DNA of 64,000 nucleotides from Acidobacteriota bacterium (GCA_013289685.1 JABCZL010000014.1:62001-126000), one strand, 5' to 3'; positions 18,195 to 27,264 are shown, counted from the first letter of the stretch. Numbers and translations: made by a program. The notes: generated by a model not told the origin, from the sequence alone.

Positions 18195-19452
18195 TCAGCT
18201 CCGGTTTGATCAAGCCGGGCAGACTTGCCGTGCGTTTATCGGTAGTTGCCTGCTCCATGTTCCGTCGCATCTTCCGGGAGTTCTGTTTCAGGGCTTTTTG
18301 AATGCAGGCTCGAACTAATTCCGGCTCTTCCCAAGGAACATCGTGATGTCCCGATTGAATAAAGGGGCTCGCTGGATCCCGCATCCATTCTTGCGGGAAA
18401 AGCGTGATCGTGTTGCCCTCCATCACCTTCGGAGCGGCTCGGAGCGGCTCCCCGGAGATGGCGGAGTATAAAGCGGCAGGGAGATCGTGTCCGACCCCGA
18501 GCGCCAGGTGTCCGACCTGAGTCGCACGCGGGTTAATCTCGATCAGATGCGCGTTTCCCGTGTGCATCTCCAGCATGAAATCAAACCCATGAATTCCTGA
18601 AAGGCCGAGCCGACGGACCATCTTTTCCGCCGTTGCCGACATCTCGGAGTTTTCGATCAAACGCAGAACACTGGACGGCCCTTCTGAACTCCGCTTGTTG
18701 ACCACCTCGAAGTGAAGGCTGGCGAGTACGGACCCCTTCCAGCAAGCGACCGTGCTGGTAGCTTCGCGCCCTGCAACAAACACTTGGCCATTCACGACAG
18801 ATCGATGGCGAAGCAGCGCAGGCCAGACCAAACTCTTGTCTTGGTCGATCAGAGCACGCTTGCCGGCTTTCGCAAGGAGCGGAGGAGCTTGGAGGTCCCG
18901 AAAGGCGCCTTCAGCCTCTTCAAGCGTATGCGCAACCCGGACACCCTCGCCGCCAGAGGTCCCATTCGACTTCAGAACTGTTGGAAGCCCCACCTGATCG
19001 ACCCATTCTCTGAGGTCGTTGATGTTCGTGATCACCTCAGTTCTCGGAGCACGGACACCCTCTTCTCGGGCTAGGTCCATAAAAGCGGTTCTCGCATAGA
19101 CCACCGGAAAGCTCGCCGCAGCACCCAGCGATCGCTCGATCAGATCGCAAACCCGGTCTCCGGCTTCCCCGCGTCTGTGTTCCTGCCCGTAGAGGTGATG
19201 CAGGTGACGAGTGGCCAGGTCATCCCCTGGCACGATGAAATCTGGCCTCTCTGCCGCGATCGCATCCGCGAACGATCTCAACGGCATCAGGCCTCGGTAG
19301 GCGTGGGTGCGGCGCACACCGCTCATTCGGCCCAGCGGATGTCCCGAAGGACACACCGCGTCCACGCAGCACCCTGCACCGGCCAATGCCATGGCCAGCC
19401 GGGCAGTCGGAAACCACCGAGACGTTGTGGCGATCAGGACAATTGGTTTCAC
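18175..19452 (-). CDS. ATP-grasp domain protein (carboxylate-amine ligase type)
   Basis: A 425-residue protein with an N-terminal Rossmann-like half and an ATP-grasp half. LPTVLKSNGTSGGEGVRVA (residues 156-174) has the ATP-binding Lys161 and the glycine-rich loop. HGFDFMLEMHTGNAHLIEINPRATQ (288-312) carries the metal-binding acid residues and the Asn-Pro-Arg signature. Such enzymes join a carboxylate to an amine through an acyl phosphate. The start is a GTG at 19452 with GGAGG eleven bases upstream. The end overlaps the start of the aspartate-kinase fusion by 20 bp, so the two are likely made together. That pairing suggests an amino-acid or acyl decoration of the EPS, but the substrate is not visible in the sequence. 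Confidence 0.85.
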   Translation of the reverse strand: MKPIVLIATTSRWFPTARLAMALAGAGCCVDAVCPSGHPLGRMSGVRRTHAYRGLMPLRSFADAIAAERPDFIVPGDDLATRHLHHLYGQEHRRGEAGDRVCDLIERSLGAAASFPVVYARTAFMDLAREEGVRAPRTEVITNINDLREWVDQVGLPTVLKSNGTSGGEGVRVAHTLEEAEGAFRDLQAPPLLAKAGKRALIDQDKSLVWPALLRHRSVVNGQVFVAGREATSTVACWKGSVLASLHFEVVNKRSSEGPSSVLRLIENSEMSATAEKMVRRLGLSGIHGFDFMLEMHTGNAHLIEINPRATQVGHLALGVGHDLPAALYSAISGEPLRAAPKVMEGNTITLFPQEWMRDPASPFIQSGHHDVPWEEPELVRACIQKALKQNSRKMRRNMEQATTDKRTASLPGLIKPELNESRHE

Positions 19453-19454
19453 TG

Positions 19455-20015
19455 CTAGCCGAGCCTCCTGGCGTCTTCACCCGCTGCGAGGTTCGAATAC
19501 AGGGGGGAGGCACTGGAACCGGCCATGATAGGTTCGATGACTCGTTCTTCCGGAAAGATATGGAAGGAAAGACCTACTTCACTGAATTGCTGCGGCGTCA
19601 GATGGCGTCGCAGCGCATCGCTCACGCGTGCCTTAATGGTGATCAGGATCGAACCTCGATCCTCAATCGCGATCTCGGTGAACATCACACCCACCACGGA
19701 ATTGTTCTGGTACCACCCAGTCACATCTGTTTCCCTGGTGGTCGCTGCAAGAGCAGACAAGATCTTGCTGAGAGCCTTTCTCGTCTTCTCAGAAGGCATT
19801 TGGTCCTCGATTTCGAGTAGGGTGAGGAGAACAGGTTTCCGCGATCGCTCAGCCCTTTTGCTCTCGATCGTCATCATCCGACGAAAGGCTTCCTCATGCA
19901 GGATGCTGCGATCTGCAACCGAATGGATCTTTACCCCGAAGTTCGAACTGTTGTTGCGACGTCCGTCCACGATACCTCCACTGAGTTCCGCGCCCATGCA
20001 CTGACGCGGAAACAC
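19455..20015 (-). CDS. Stand-alone degenerate GGDEF-like protein
   Basis: A 186-residue protein from a GTG at 20015; an ATG at 19997 is an alternative and neither has a good ribosome binding site. From about residue 34 it aligns along its length with the middle module of the fusion protein at 15564-18194: EEAFRRMMTIESKRAERSRK and [19 protein letters not shown] have near-identical counterparts there. The GGDEF loop is replaced, so it cannot be a diguanylate cyclase. It may bind a nucleotide or dimerise with the sugar transferase through the shared domain. It lies between the CapB-like kinase (56 bp away) and the ATP-grasp gene (2 bp away). It is soluble, with no signal peptide or membrane segment. 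Confidence 0.75.
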   Translation of the reverse strand: MFPRQCMGAELSGGIVDGRRNNSSNFGVKIHSVADRSILHEEAFRRMMTIESKRAERSRKPVLLTLLEIEDQMPSEKTRKALSKILSALAATTRETDVTGWYQNNSVVGVMFTEIAIEDRGSILITIKARVSDALRRHLTPQQFSEVGLSFHIFPEERVIEPIMAGSSASPLYSNLAAGEDARRLG

Positions 20016-20071
20016 GTCTGAATTGCAGTTAGGGGGGAGTGAAGAACAGGAACGCGCGAACTACCTTGAAA

Positions 20072-21043
20072 CTACTTGCTCGAGTCGCGAGACTCACCAC
20101 GCGATGCGGGGGGACCGTATCGCTGATAGTAATCGCTGTGTGCTGCATTCGGGGAACTGTTTACCAGGGCACCAAGGAGTTTCGACTTCTCCAGTGCCTC
20201 CAACCCTTTCAGCAACTGTTGCTTCTCGGTGATGCCCGGTCGAGTCACCATCAAAATTCCGTCTGCTTGCCGGGCCCAGATGCTGGTGTCACCCAGCGGC
20301 AGGACCGGGGGAGAATCGATAACGATCCAGTCGAACCACGCCGACAGTTGCTCCATCAGCGCGGGCAACTTTCCGGATTGCATCAACTCCAGGGGATTCT
20401 CCGGAGCATTCCCCGCTGGCATAACCCAAAGGCCCAGGCTCTCCAGACGGTAAATGTTCATCGCCGTGCTTTCGCCGCGGAACCATTCACTGAGACCCGC
20501 GACTCGACCCAATCCAAATCGCCCGGCAAGGGTTGGCCGACGCAGGTCACCCTCCAGAAGCAACGTCTTTTGCGGCTTTCGGCGGGCCAGGGTACAAGCC
20601 AGATTGGCCGCGACCGTACTTTTGCCTTCCTGGGGAATCGTGCTCGTAATCAGGACTTTCTTTAATGGCTTGCTTTGCCGCAACTGCCTTAAACGCACTG
20701 CCAAGAAACGGAATTTCTCCGCCCCCAGGCTCTCCTCTTTGTCGATCGACACCAACCGGCTGTCGGTCGGTACGGCAACCGAGAGGCGCGGGCAATGCTC
20801 GAGGTCAACCGGGAACAAAGGCTTCTGGTCGGCGCCGGAATGATCGGAGATGGAATGATCGGAGGCGGGACGATCGGATATGACACGGTCCACTTCATTC
20901 GCCACCGCTGGTGCAGGCGTGCTCGCCGTTCGGATCTTCTCTTCCGCAGCCTGCAGTAATTCCGTCGCGAGAGAAAACGACGAGACTTCGGTCCCGGTGC
21001 GTTCCGATTCCGATCTTTGTAAAGCGTCAAATATATGGCTCAT
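20072..21043 (-). CDS. CapB/EpsG-like bacterial tyrosine kinase, exosortase-type
   Basis: A 323-residue P-loop protein. The start MSHIFDALQRSE is typical of kinases in exosortase-type EPS loci. Walker A lies at residues 134-142 (STIPQEGKS), Walker A' at 161-170 (LLLEGDLRRP, with Glu where Asp is usual), and Walker B at 239-244 (WIVIDS). A small tyrosine cluster near the end, Y305, Y306 and Y309, could be autophosphorylated. It should act with the Wzz-like protein at 22023-23633 to control chain length and export. Residues 51-72 come from a short imperfect DNA repeat (about 20837-20883), giving SDRPASDHSISDHSGAD. It overlaps the ATPase gene by 17 bp. Confidence 0.88.
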   Translation of the reverse strand: MSHIFDALQRSESERTGTEVSSFSLATELLQAAEEKIRTASTPAPAVANEVDRVISDRPASDHSISDHSGADQKPLFPVDLEHCPRLSVAVPTDSRLVSIDKEESLGAEKFRFLAVRLRQLRQSKPLKKVLITSTIPQEGKSTVAANLACTLARRKPQKTLLLEGDLRRPTLAGRFGLGRVAGLSEWFRGESTAMNIYRLESLGLWVMPAGNAPENPLELMQSGKLPALMEQLSAWFDWIVIDSPPVLPLGDTSIWARQADGILMVTRPGITEKQQLLKGLEALEKSKLLGALVNSSPNAAHSDYYQRYGPPASRGESRDSSK

Positions 21044-22010
21044 GTTCGGTAACTCGTACCCTTAGCCGAGGCTTCACTTCTTCGTCGCGCGAACGCTCGT
21101 TGTGGAGGTGGGCGTAGAGCTCAAGCAGGGTCTCGGCCGCTTTCTGCACGCTGAGCGTCTCTCCGGCCGCAGTAGCTTCGAGTGGCCGCGTCTGAACCCC
21201 GAGGCGAAAGTCGGCTGCGATGGCATCGATGATCTCTGGAGTCACGATCGCAGCCTGTTTGGAATAAGCCGCAATCAATGCGTTCTCGCAGATGGTATTG
21301 ATCAATCGGGGAATTCCCCCGCAGTGTCGATAGACCGCCACGACGGTCTCCTGCGGAAACAACTTCGTGGCATGTGGACTCCCGGCGAGCTGAATCCTGC
21401 GCTCGATATAGCCTTTCGTTTCGCTCAGGTCCAACGCGGCCAGATGAGACCGCAACGCGATCCGCTGCTTTAACTGCCGCAGCTCGATCGAATCAAGTTT
21501 GTCATCCAGTTCGGGCTGTCCCACCAGGAGAATCTGCAGCAACTTCTGGTTCGCGGTCTCCAGATTCGTCAACAGCCGGATTTCCTCAAGAATATCTGCT
21601 GAGAGGTGGTGCGCTTCGTCGACCACAAGCACCGTCGTCAGCTGCTTCTGGCTGCGCGCGATGACGTACCTGGCCAACTGCAGCAGAAGTTCGCTCTTAT
21701 TCTTCCCCACGGCCGGCAGTCCGAGATCCCCGGCGACATATTGCAGGAACTCAACCGGAGTTAGCTTGCCGTTAAATATGTAGGCATACTCAACGTCATT
21801 GTTCCGCTTCAGCAATTCCAGCAGGCAGCGCAGGAGCAGAGTCTTGCCCGTGCCGACCTCGCCCGTCAGAACAACGAAACCCTTGTGGCGTCTCACCCCG
21901 TAGTAGAGAGCCGCCAATGCTTCGTTGTGCCGCTTGGTCGGAAAAAGGAACGAAGGGTCGGGGGTGATCTCGAAAGGATTGCGCTTCAAATTGTAGAAGG
22001 CTTTGTACAT
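21027..22010 (-). CDS. ExeA-like AAA ATPase of exosortase-type EPS loci
   Basis: A 327-residue ATPase. MYKAFYNLKRNPFEITPDPS is the typical start of the general-secretion/XrtA-associated ATPase family. Walker A, GEVGTGKT, is at residues 50-57 and Walker B, VLVVDEAHHL, at about 127-136. GGIPRLINTICENALIAAYS near residue 235 is the sensor-2 region. These proteins are related to ExeA/GspA, which energise secretion-complex assembly; in EPS loci the role is unproven. The ATG at 22010 lacks a strong ribosome binding site. It is placed between the Wzz-like gene and the kinase, the usual order in such loci. Confidence 0.88.
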   Translation of the reverse strand: MYKAFYNLKRNPFEITPDPSFLFPTKRHNEALAALYYGVRRHKGFVVLTGEVGTGKTLLLRCLLELLKRNNDVEYAYIFNGKLTPVEFLQYVAGDLGLPAVGKNKSELLLQLARYVIARSQKQLTTVLVVDEAHHLSADILEEIRLLTNLETANQKLLQILLVGQPELDDKLDSIELRQLKQRIALRSHLAALDLSETKGYIERRIQLAGSPHATKLFPQETVVAVYRHCGGIPRLINTICENALIAAYSKQAAIVTPEIIDAIAADFRLGVQTRPLEATAAGETLSVQKAAETLLELYAHLHNERSRDEEVKPRLRVRVTEHEPYI

Positions 22011-22022
22011 GTGTCTGTGCCG

Positions 22023-23633
22023 CTAGCCCCGCAAATAGCTCAGGGCTGACCCCGCCAAAATGGTAGCAGATACGAGCGCCGCCACCGCCCATCCTAGCCA
22101 CATCCGTCCTCGCGCCCGACGTTCGTCTTCTGGACGCGCAATCGCCGGAATTTCCGAGAGCACTGCGACCGGCAGCAGCTTCTGCAATTCTTTCTCGTCA
22201 TAGATTCGGTCATCCATCATTTCGAAAGCACCAGCGACCAACAGGCCGAGAGCAAAGCCGAACCCCAATCCCATCGCACAGAACTTGAGCCGGTTTGGAA
22301 AATCAGGCTTGCTGGGCAGGCTCGGAGCATCGACCACACGGAAGCGCTCCCCCTGCTGAAGCAATTCCATGCTCGTGGCCATCTTGGACTCGTTCTTTTT
22401 CTTCAGCAAATCGTCGTAGTTGACCTTGGACTGTTCGTAGCCGCGAGTCAGGTCGGCCAGTTGCTGCTCGCGGATCGGTTCCTGATTCAGACGAGCCTGA
22501 TAGTCGTCGATTTTTGCCTTCAGAGTCCCGACGGCGTGTTCGCGGTTGGTTATTTCAAGCTGATTGGATCGCAACTGGCTTTGTACCGGAGCCATCAGCG
22601 ACGCCTGCGCCGGATCTCCGCTCAGGTTTGCCGGATCGGTGGCGTCGGTCCCATCGCTGCTGCTCGACGACCCCTTTGCTTTCAAACTCGCGAGGAGTTG
22701 ATCGCGCATTTTCTCGGTCTTCGCAATCTGATCTTTCAGCTTGCGCACGTCGGGGTGGCGGTCGGTATAGTGAGAGCTAAGGTCGGCGAGCTGAGCCTTG
22801 AGCTTTTCCAGTTCCTGTTCGAGAGCAGGCAGCCCCGTCGAAGTGCCGTCCGCACCCTTCGAGGTCCCTTGCACCGCCCGGTACTGGTCCGCCAAGGTTT
22901 GCAGATAGACATGCTGTTGTCGGGCAGTATTGAGGGCGTCTTCCTCATTTTGTAACTGGGATTGCAGACCCTGCAGAATCTGGAGGTTGCTGGCCAGCTG
23001 CCCGGGCATCTCTCCAACATGCTGGCCCTTGAACTCACGGATCTTTTGTTCCTGGTCGGCCAGCGTCTTGCGGGCACTTTCCAATTGGGTCTCGAGAAAC
23101 TGGGTAGTGTCTTCCGACTGCTGCTGACGCACCTCGAGGTTCTCGTTGATGAACAGATTGGTCAGTTCGCCGGTGACCTGCTGGGCCATCTCGGGGTTGC
23201 GCGACGAGTAGGACACATTGAACGCAGTGATTTGATTGCGCTCGTCACGTACAAGATCGATGTTGATATCCTTGCGCATGAGGTCAACCTTCTGGTCGGG
23301 CGATCGCTGGGCGTGGCCGCCGGCATAAAGGTTGTATTGGTCAATGATGTGCAACAGCCGCGTGCGGCTGAGAATCTGCTGCGTGATGCTCTGCATCCGC
23401 TCCTGCAAATCGTCGTTTACGTTAGGCGTGACGTAGTCTTTCGGCATGGTGGGCTGTTCCACCAGAATCAGCGTGCTCGATAGGTAGCGCGGGGGCAGGA
23501 TCCAACTTGCTACCCACACCATGGCCCAACCCAGAAACAGTGGGATCAGGAAGTGGAGGTGGCGCCGCCGCACTACGCCCAGGTAACGCTGAAGGTCAAA
23601 ACCTTCCGATTTCTCATCGAGATCGTCAACCAT
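22023..23633 (-). CDS. Wzz/GNVR-type EPS chain-length determinant
   Basis: A 536-residue inner-membrane protein. A membrane segment lies at about residues 31-51 (HFLIPLFLGWAMVWVASWIL). A long periplasmic region follows, with heptad-rich coiled coil at about 165-270 and 350-430 (QNEEDALNTARQQ, ELEKLKAQLADLSSHYTDRH). PSLPSKPDFPNRLKFCAMG near residue 450 is the conserved Wzz/GNVR segment before the second membrane helix, and a third helix is at the extreme C-terminus. The kinase domain is separate, encoded at 20072-21043. It belongs to the polysaccharide co-polymerase family. The ATG at 23633 follows the beta-barrel gene by three bases. Confidence 0.9.
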   Translation of the reverse strand: MVDDLDEKSEGFDLQRYLGVVRRRHLHFLIPLFLGWAMVWVASWILPPRYLSSTLILVEQPTMPKDYVTPNVNDDLQERMQSITQQILSRTRLLHIIDQYNLYAGGHAQRSPDQKVDLMRKDINIDLVRDERNQITAFNVSYSSRNPEMAQQVTGELTNLFINENLEVRQQQSEDTTQFLETQLESARKTLADQEQKIREFKGQHVGEMPGQLASNLQILQGLQSQLQNEEDALNTARQQHVYLQTLADQYRAVQGTSKGADGTSTGLPALEQELEKLKAQLADLSSHYTDRHPDVRKLKDQIAKTEKMRDQLLASLKAKGSSSSSDGTDATDPANLSGDPAQASLMAPVQSQLRSNQLEITNREHAVGTLKAKIDDYQARLNQEPIREQQLADLTRGYEQSKVNYDDLLKKKNESKMATSMELLQQGERFRVVDAPSLPSKPDFPNRLKFCAMGLGFGFALGLLVAGAFEMMDDRIYDEKELQKLLPVAVLSEIPAIARPEDERRARGRMWLGWAVAALVSATILAGSALSYLRG

Positions 23634-23636
23634 AAA

Positions 23637-25064
23637 TTATCTTCCCAGCGGTCGTGCGAATTGATAGGAGATCGAAACAAATTCGCGATTCGTGTCCGGA
23701 TTCGTAGAGATGGCAGGGACGTTATAACTCTGGTGGAGCCGGGTGTATCCGAGTTGCACGTTCACGTGCTCGCCGAACAACCGCTGCACCGAGGCGGTTC
23801 CTGAAACCGAATGTCCGTTGGTGCTAGCTTCCGCTGTCTGGGACGAGCTGCCCACGACAATGTTCTGGGCATACCCCCCGGAGAGGGATGCGCTCAGAGC
23901 TCGAGCGATCTGCTGCCGGATGGACACACTCACGGCGTCCATCTTGACCGCACCGATCAGTCCCCCTCCGCTCGCAATCATGTGCGAATAACTCACTGCC
24001 ACGCTGGTGAACTGTCCCTGCCAGTTCATGCTCGCTCCCCCAGCCGGGGTCCAGGTTCGTGAGCCGGGCTGCGGAACGGTTGACCCGACGAAGAATTGTG
24101 GACCGATATTTGAGTATTGCGGTCCGCCAAACATTGAGATCGAGAACCTTTTCGACGGAGAGAAGACGTAGAAAGGAAAAATCGCGTCCGTCTGGGTTTC
24201 GTTCTGACCCTGCGTCGGAAACGAGAGCAGCCTCTGATACTGGTAGGTCACACCGATGTAGTGCCTCGCCGAGACGCGGAATGTATAGAACGCCGACCCG
24301 CCTTGCGATTCTGAATCAAACAAGCCCGGCACTTCAGTTTGATTCGGGTAGTGCAGGTTCGTGAATGTTCCGCCCGCTCCGATCATTTGATTGGCAGCGA
24401 ACTGGTACGTGATGCCCACATTCCCGGAATTGCGCAATTGGTCGGCAATCGGGGCGATCACCGAAAAATTCGCTCCCTGCGTTCCACCCGATACCGCCCC
24501 GGCCGATGCCAGGTCCGGCTGGTTAAATACATTCGAGGTCTTCTGGAACCCGTCCACTGCGCTGAATGTTACATGTGGGCTCATGCGGTACTGTAAATTA
24601 ATCGATGCGTTCTGGTCCTGTTCGTTCCGAGAACTGGTGCGCTGGTAAAACGTGAATCCCGGAGCGTAATTCAAAGTCCAATGCAGCCGAGTCGTGGTTT
24701 CGTCCAGAGCCAGGCTCGGCCAAACGGAATAACTGACATCGCTCACCGGCGCAGAGTTCGGTCCAGTCGCTCCTAAAACGTTGTCGCTGTATGCACTCGA
24801 AAAGGTTATAGCCCCTCGCAGGTAGTTGGAACGTTCCTGGGACGCTGTCGCCAATGGGTACGATTGGCCGCTCACTGGAGGAGGCGTCAGCATTGGGGCT
24901 TCACTAACATCGTTGGTACTGTTGTCATTGGTCGTAATGGCGGAAATCAGGGGGCCGTTGGCCGCCGGTACCACAACGTTGGGCTTATCGTCCTGCGCCC
25001 ACACCGGTGCGCTCACCAGCAGGACCAAGCCGAGCCTTACGAAATTGTCGATACTCATGATCAC
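23637..25064 (-). CDS. Outer-membrane beta-barrel protein of the EPS locus
   Basis: A 475-residue protein. A signal peptide (FVRLGLVLLVSAPVWAQ) is followed by a disordered linker and then many alternating amphipathic strands, such as RLHWTLNYAPGFTFYQRTSS and FTSVAVSYSHMIASGGG. The protein ends in REFVSISYQFARPLGR, close to an outer-membrane insertion signal but with extra residues after the last aromatic. The gene order after Wza matches the outer-membrane proteins of exosortase-type EPS loci, which may form a secretion pore or bind the polymer. The ATG at 25064 overlaps the Wza stop as ATGA; a second ATG at 25058 is possible. Confidence 0.8.
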   Translation of the reverse strand: MIMSIDNFVRLGLVLLVSAPVWAQDDKPNVVVPAANGPLISAITTNDNSTNDVSEAPMLTPPPVSGQSYPLATASQERSNYLRGAITFSSAYSDNVLGATGPNSAPVSDVSYSVWPSLALDETTTRLHWTLNYAPGFTFYQRTSSRNEQDQNASINLQYRMSPHVTFSAVDGFQKTSNVFNQPDLASAGAVSGGTQGANFSVIAPIADQLRNSGNVGITYQFAANQMIGAGGTFTNLHYPNQTEVPGLFDSESQGGSAFYTFRVSARHYIGVTYQYQRLLSFPTQGQNETQTDAIFPFYVFSPSKRFSISMFGGPQYSNIGPQFFVGSTVPQPGSRTWTPAGGASMNWQGQFTSVAVSYSHMIASGGGLIGAVKMDAVSVSIRQQIARALSASLSGGYAQNIVVGSSSQTAEASTNGHSVSGTASVQRLFGEHVNVQLGYTRLHQSYNVPAISTNPDTNREFVSISYQFARPLGR

Positions 25065-25702
25065 GGGACGATGATCGTGTCGCCGGGCTGCAGCCTAATA
25101 TTCTGCGCCATGTTTTTGCCCTGGCTCACATCTTTATAGTTGAACGGAAGGCGAGTCTCTCCAGTTGCGCCGTGCCGGAGAACATAGATGGATTTCCTTT
25201 TCGCGAAATCGCGGAAACCACCCGCCAGTGCGATTGCGTCGAGCACGGTTGGAGAATTGGCGATCACGTAAGTTCCCGGCTTGGCTACTTGTCCCAGAAT
25301 ATTGAATTTCTGGCTGTTGACCTGCTGCACCATCACCGTAACTTCCGGCTCAGCAATGTAACTCTTCAGCTTAGTGGCAATATCTTTTTCCAGCATTAAG
25401 GGAGTCAGCCCAGCTGCCTGGACTTCTCCGACCAGCGGGAGCGAGATTTTTCCATCCGAGCGCACCGGAATCGAGCGCGAGATGTCGGGCTCTTTCCACA
25501 CGTTGATCGCCAGCACGTCGTCATTACCGATTACAAAACTGTTGTCGTGCGGCTTGTCAGCGGGTTTGTCCGCCGAGGTCGAGGGGCTTTGAACCGAAGT
25601 GGGGACCGGCGTATCTTGCGCCCACACCGAACTGACCAACACAGCGCCAACCAGCAGTACTGCCATTCGTTCAGCCCACCAGATGCCAGCTTTTGTGGTC
25701 AT
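25061..25702 (-). CDS. Wza-type polysaccharide export protein
   Basis: From the ATG at 25702, preceded by AAGGA, the product has 213 residues. The signal peptide (MAVLLVGAVLVSSVWAQ) has no Cys after it, so unlike E. coli Wza this one is not a lipoprotein. NSFVIGNDDVLAINVWKEPD begins the Poly_export domain and KISLPLVGEVQAAGLT continues it. KFNILGQVAKPGTYVIA begins a single SLBB domain ending with LQPGDTIIVP. At this length it is a short Wza with one SLBB domain and no C-terminal membrane helix, so the neighbouring beta-barrel may supply the outer-membrane channel. The longer frame to 25747 has no ribosome binding site. Confidence 0.9.
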   Translation of the reverse strand: MTTKAGIWWAERMAVLLVGAVLVSSVWAQDTPVPTSVQSPSTSADKPADKPHDNSFVIGNDDVLAINVWKEPDISRSIPVRSDGKISLPLVGEVQAAGLTPLMLEKDIATKLKSYIAEPEVTVMVQQVNSQKFNILGQVAKPGTYVIANSPTVLDAIALAGGFRDFAKRKSIYVLRHGATGETRLPFNYKDVSQGKNMAQNIRLQPGDTIIVP

Positions 25703-25749
25703 AGCAGATCCTTGGAGACGGCCTTCCGTAAAGTTTACGCGTCGCATGG

Positions 25750-27264
25750 TTAGCTTGCTTTCCCGTTGCCCTTGACTTCGGCGTAAGCCGGGAATTCCCC
25801 ACCCGGGAGCGGAGAAAGATAGGGCTGAGGAGCACGCATTTTGTATTGCTCGATCTTGTACAGCATGGTGCGGTAGCTGACTTTGAGCAAGCGTGCGGCA
25901 GCCTTTCGATTCCAGCCCGTCCTCATCAGAGCAGCCCCAATTGCACTCCGCTCTGCCTCCGACTTTACATCCTGGATCAGAGCTCTTAGCGATTCGGATT
26001 TGGGTTCCCTGTGCCCGGTCCCGTTCTTTCCCTCTGGAGTTGCCCCCAGTTCCATCGAGATCGAGACTGAACCGTTGTCCATTCTAGCTACAGGGTCCAT
26101 AGCAATCTCACTGAGCATCGATTCATAGTCGCCCGCAACCAGGTAACGTTTCACAAACGCTTCCATTTCTTTTAAGTTTCCTGGCCAGGAATAATGCTGG
26201 CACGCGGCGAGCATGCTCGACGAGAATCCGCGTGGAGGCAGAGCGTAGTGCTTTGCCAGGTTGTGCATGAAGTAGCGCAGCAAGGTGGCAATCTCATCTT
26301 TACGCTGCCGCAACGATGGCACCTGCAAGGTAAATGCGCTCAGGCGATGGTAGAGATCCTCCCGAAGCTGTCCTGCCGCCAAGACGCGATCAAGGTTGGT
26401 GCTGCTGGTTGCAAGGATTCTCACATTGGCCGGCATGAGGTCGGCGCCCACCTCGGTGTTGAGTTCGTTGTTTTGCAAAACCTGCAACAACTTGGACTGC
26501 ACGCCAGCCGGCATCTCTGCGATTTCCTCGAGGAGGATCGTGCCTTTTTCTCCGGCTGCGAATTTTCCCAGACTCAGCTGGCGCGAAGCTGCAACATGAG
26601 GGTCTGCGAACAGTTCCGCTTCCAGCACAGCCTCCGGCATCGCCGCACAATTCACGCGGAGCAGCTTGAATCCGGAACGCACCGAAAGTTTGTGAATCAG
26701 ACTCGCGACCGTGTACTTCCCGGTTCCCTTCTCTCCCACAATGAGCACGGGAACATCGGTTTTCGCCAGCAGGGCCGCCTGGACGCGGAGCTTCTGCATG
26801 ATCAGACTTGCACTCACGAAACACGAGCCCTGGCCGAGTGGTTCGATATTCTTGCTGGCTGTGTCTACGTAGCCATTTCCCGCCCGATCGAGATGCCGCT
26901 GAATCACTTTGTCGAGGCGCTTCGTATCAAACGGCTTGAATACAATGCTCTCTCCATCCAGACCGGTCGCTTCCTTCACCCGGTCGGCATCGTCGGGATA
27001 GCACAGGAGTACAACCGGAAAATCCGGCCGGAAGCAGCTCAACCATCGCATGAAGTACAACGGTTCGGCGTCGTTGAGCGACATATCCAGCACTAGAAGC
27101 TGGGATGCCGCGCCGGATTGCATGTGCTCCATCGCTTCCCAGCCGTTCGAAGCCGTTTCCAGATGCCAGGCCCCGGATGCTTCCAAAGGCCCGAGCAGGC
27201 GAAAGAAAGCCGGTTCCCGGCTCACGACGAGCACGCGAGCTGTTTCGGTGTTGTTGGCTATCAA
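25750..27264 (-). CDS. NtrC-family regulator lacking GAFTGA (REC-AAA-Fis)
   Basis: About 504 residues in three parts. A receiver-like domain has a potential phosphoacceptor Asp in LLVLDMSLND and Lys in VFKPFD. An AAA+ domain has Walker A VGEKGTGKYT, a Walker-B-like ILLEEI where the usual Asp-Glu is Glu-Glu, and the arginine finger in REDLYHRLS. A C-terminal Fis-type helix-turn-helix is RTGWNRKAAARLLKVSYRT. The loop that should read GAFTGA, which contacts sigma54, reads ADPHVAASRQ and is two residues shorter. TTG at 27264 is preferred because AAGGA lies seven to eight bases upstream; a TTG at 27282 is the alternative. It probably regulates this EPS locus, but may not activate sigma54 itself. 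Confidence 0.85.
   Translation of the reverse strand: MIANNTETARVLVVSREPAFFRLLGPLEASGAWHLETASNGWEAMEHMQSGAASQLLVLDMSLNDAEPLYFMRWLSCFRPDFPVVLLCYPDDADRVKEATGLDGESIVFKPFDTKRLDKVIQRHLDRAGNGYVDTASKNIEPLGQGSCFVSASLIMQKLRVQAALLAKTDVPVLIVGEKGTGKYTVASLIHKLSVRSGFKLLRVNCAAMPEAVLEAELFADPHVAASRQLSLGKFAAGEKGTILLEEIAEMPAGVQSKLLQVLQNNELNTEVGADLMPANVRILATSSTNLDRVLAAGQLREDLYHRLSAFTLQVPSLRQRKDEIATLLRYFMHNLAKHYALPPRGFSSSMLAACQHYSWPGNLKEMEAFVKRYLVAGDYESMLSEIAMDPVARMDNGSVSISMELGATPEGKNGTGHREPKSESLRALIQDVKSEAERSAIGAALMRTGWNRKAAARLLKVSYRTMLYKIEQYKMRAPQPYLSPLPGGEFPAYAEVKGNGKAS

Noticed and set aside
26194-27096. A 300-codon plus-strand frame opposite the sigma54-type regulator
   Set aside because: Antisense shadow: the opposite strand encodes clear AAA and receiver motifs.
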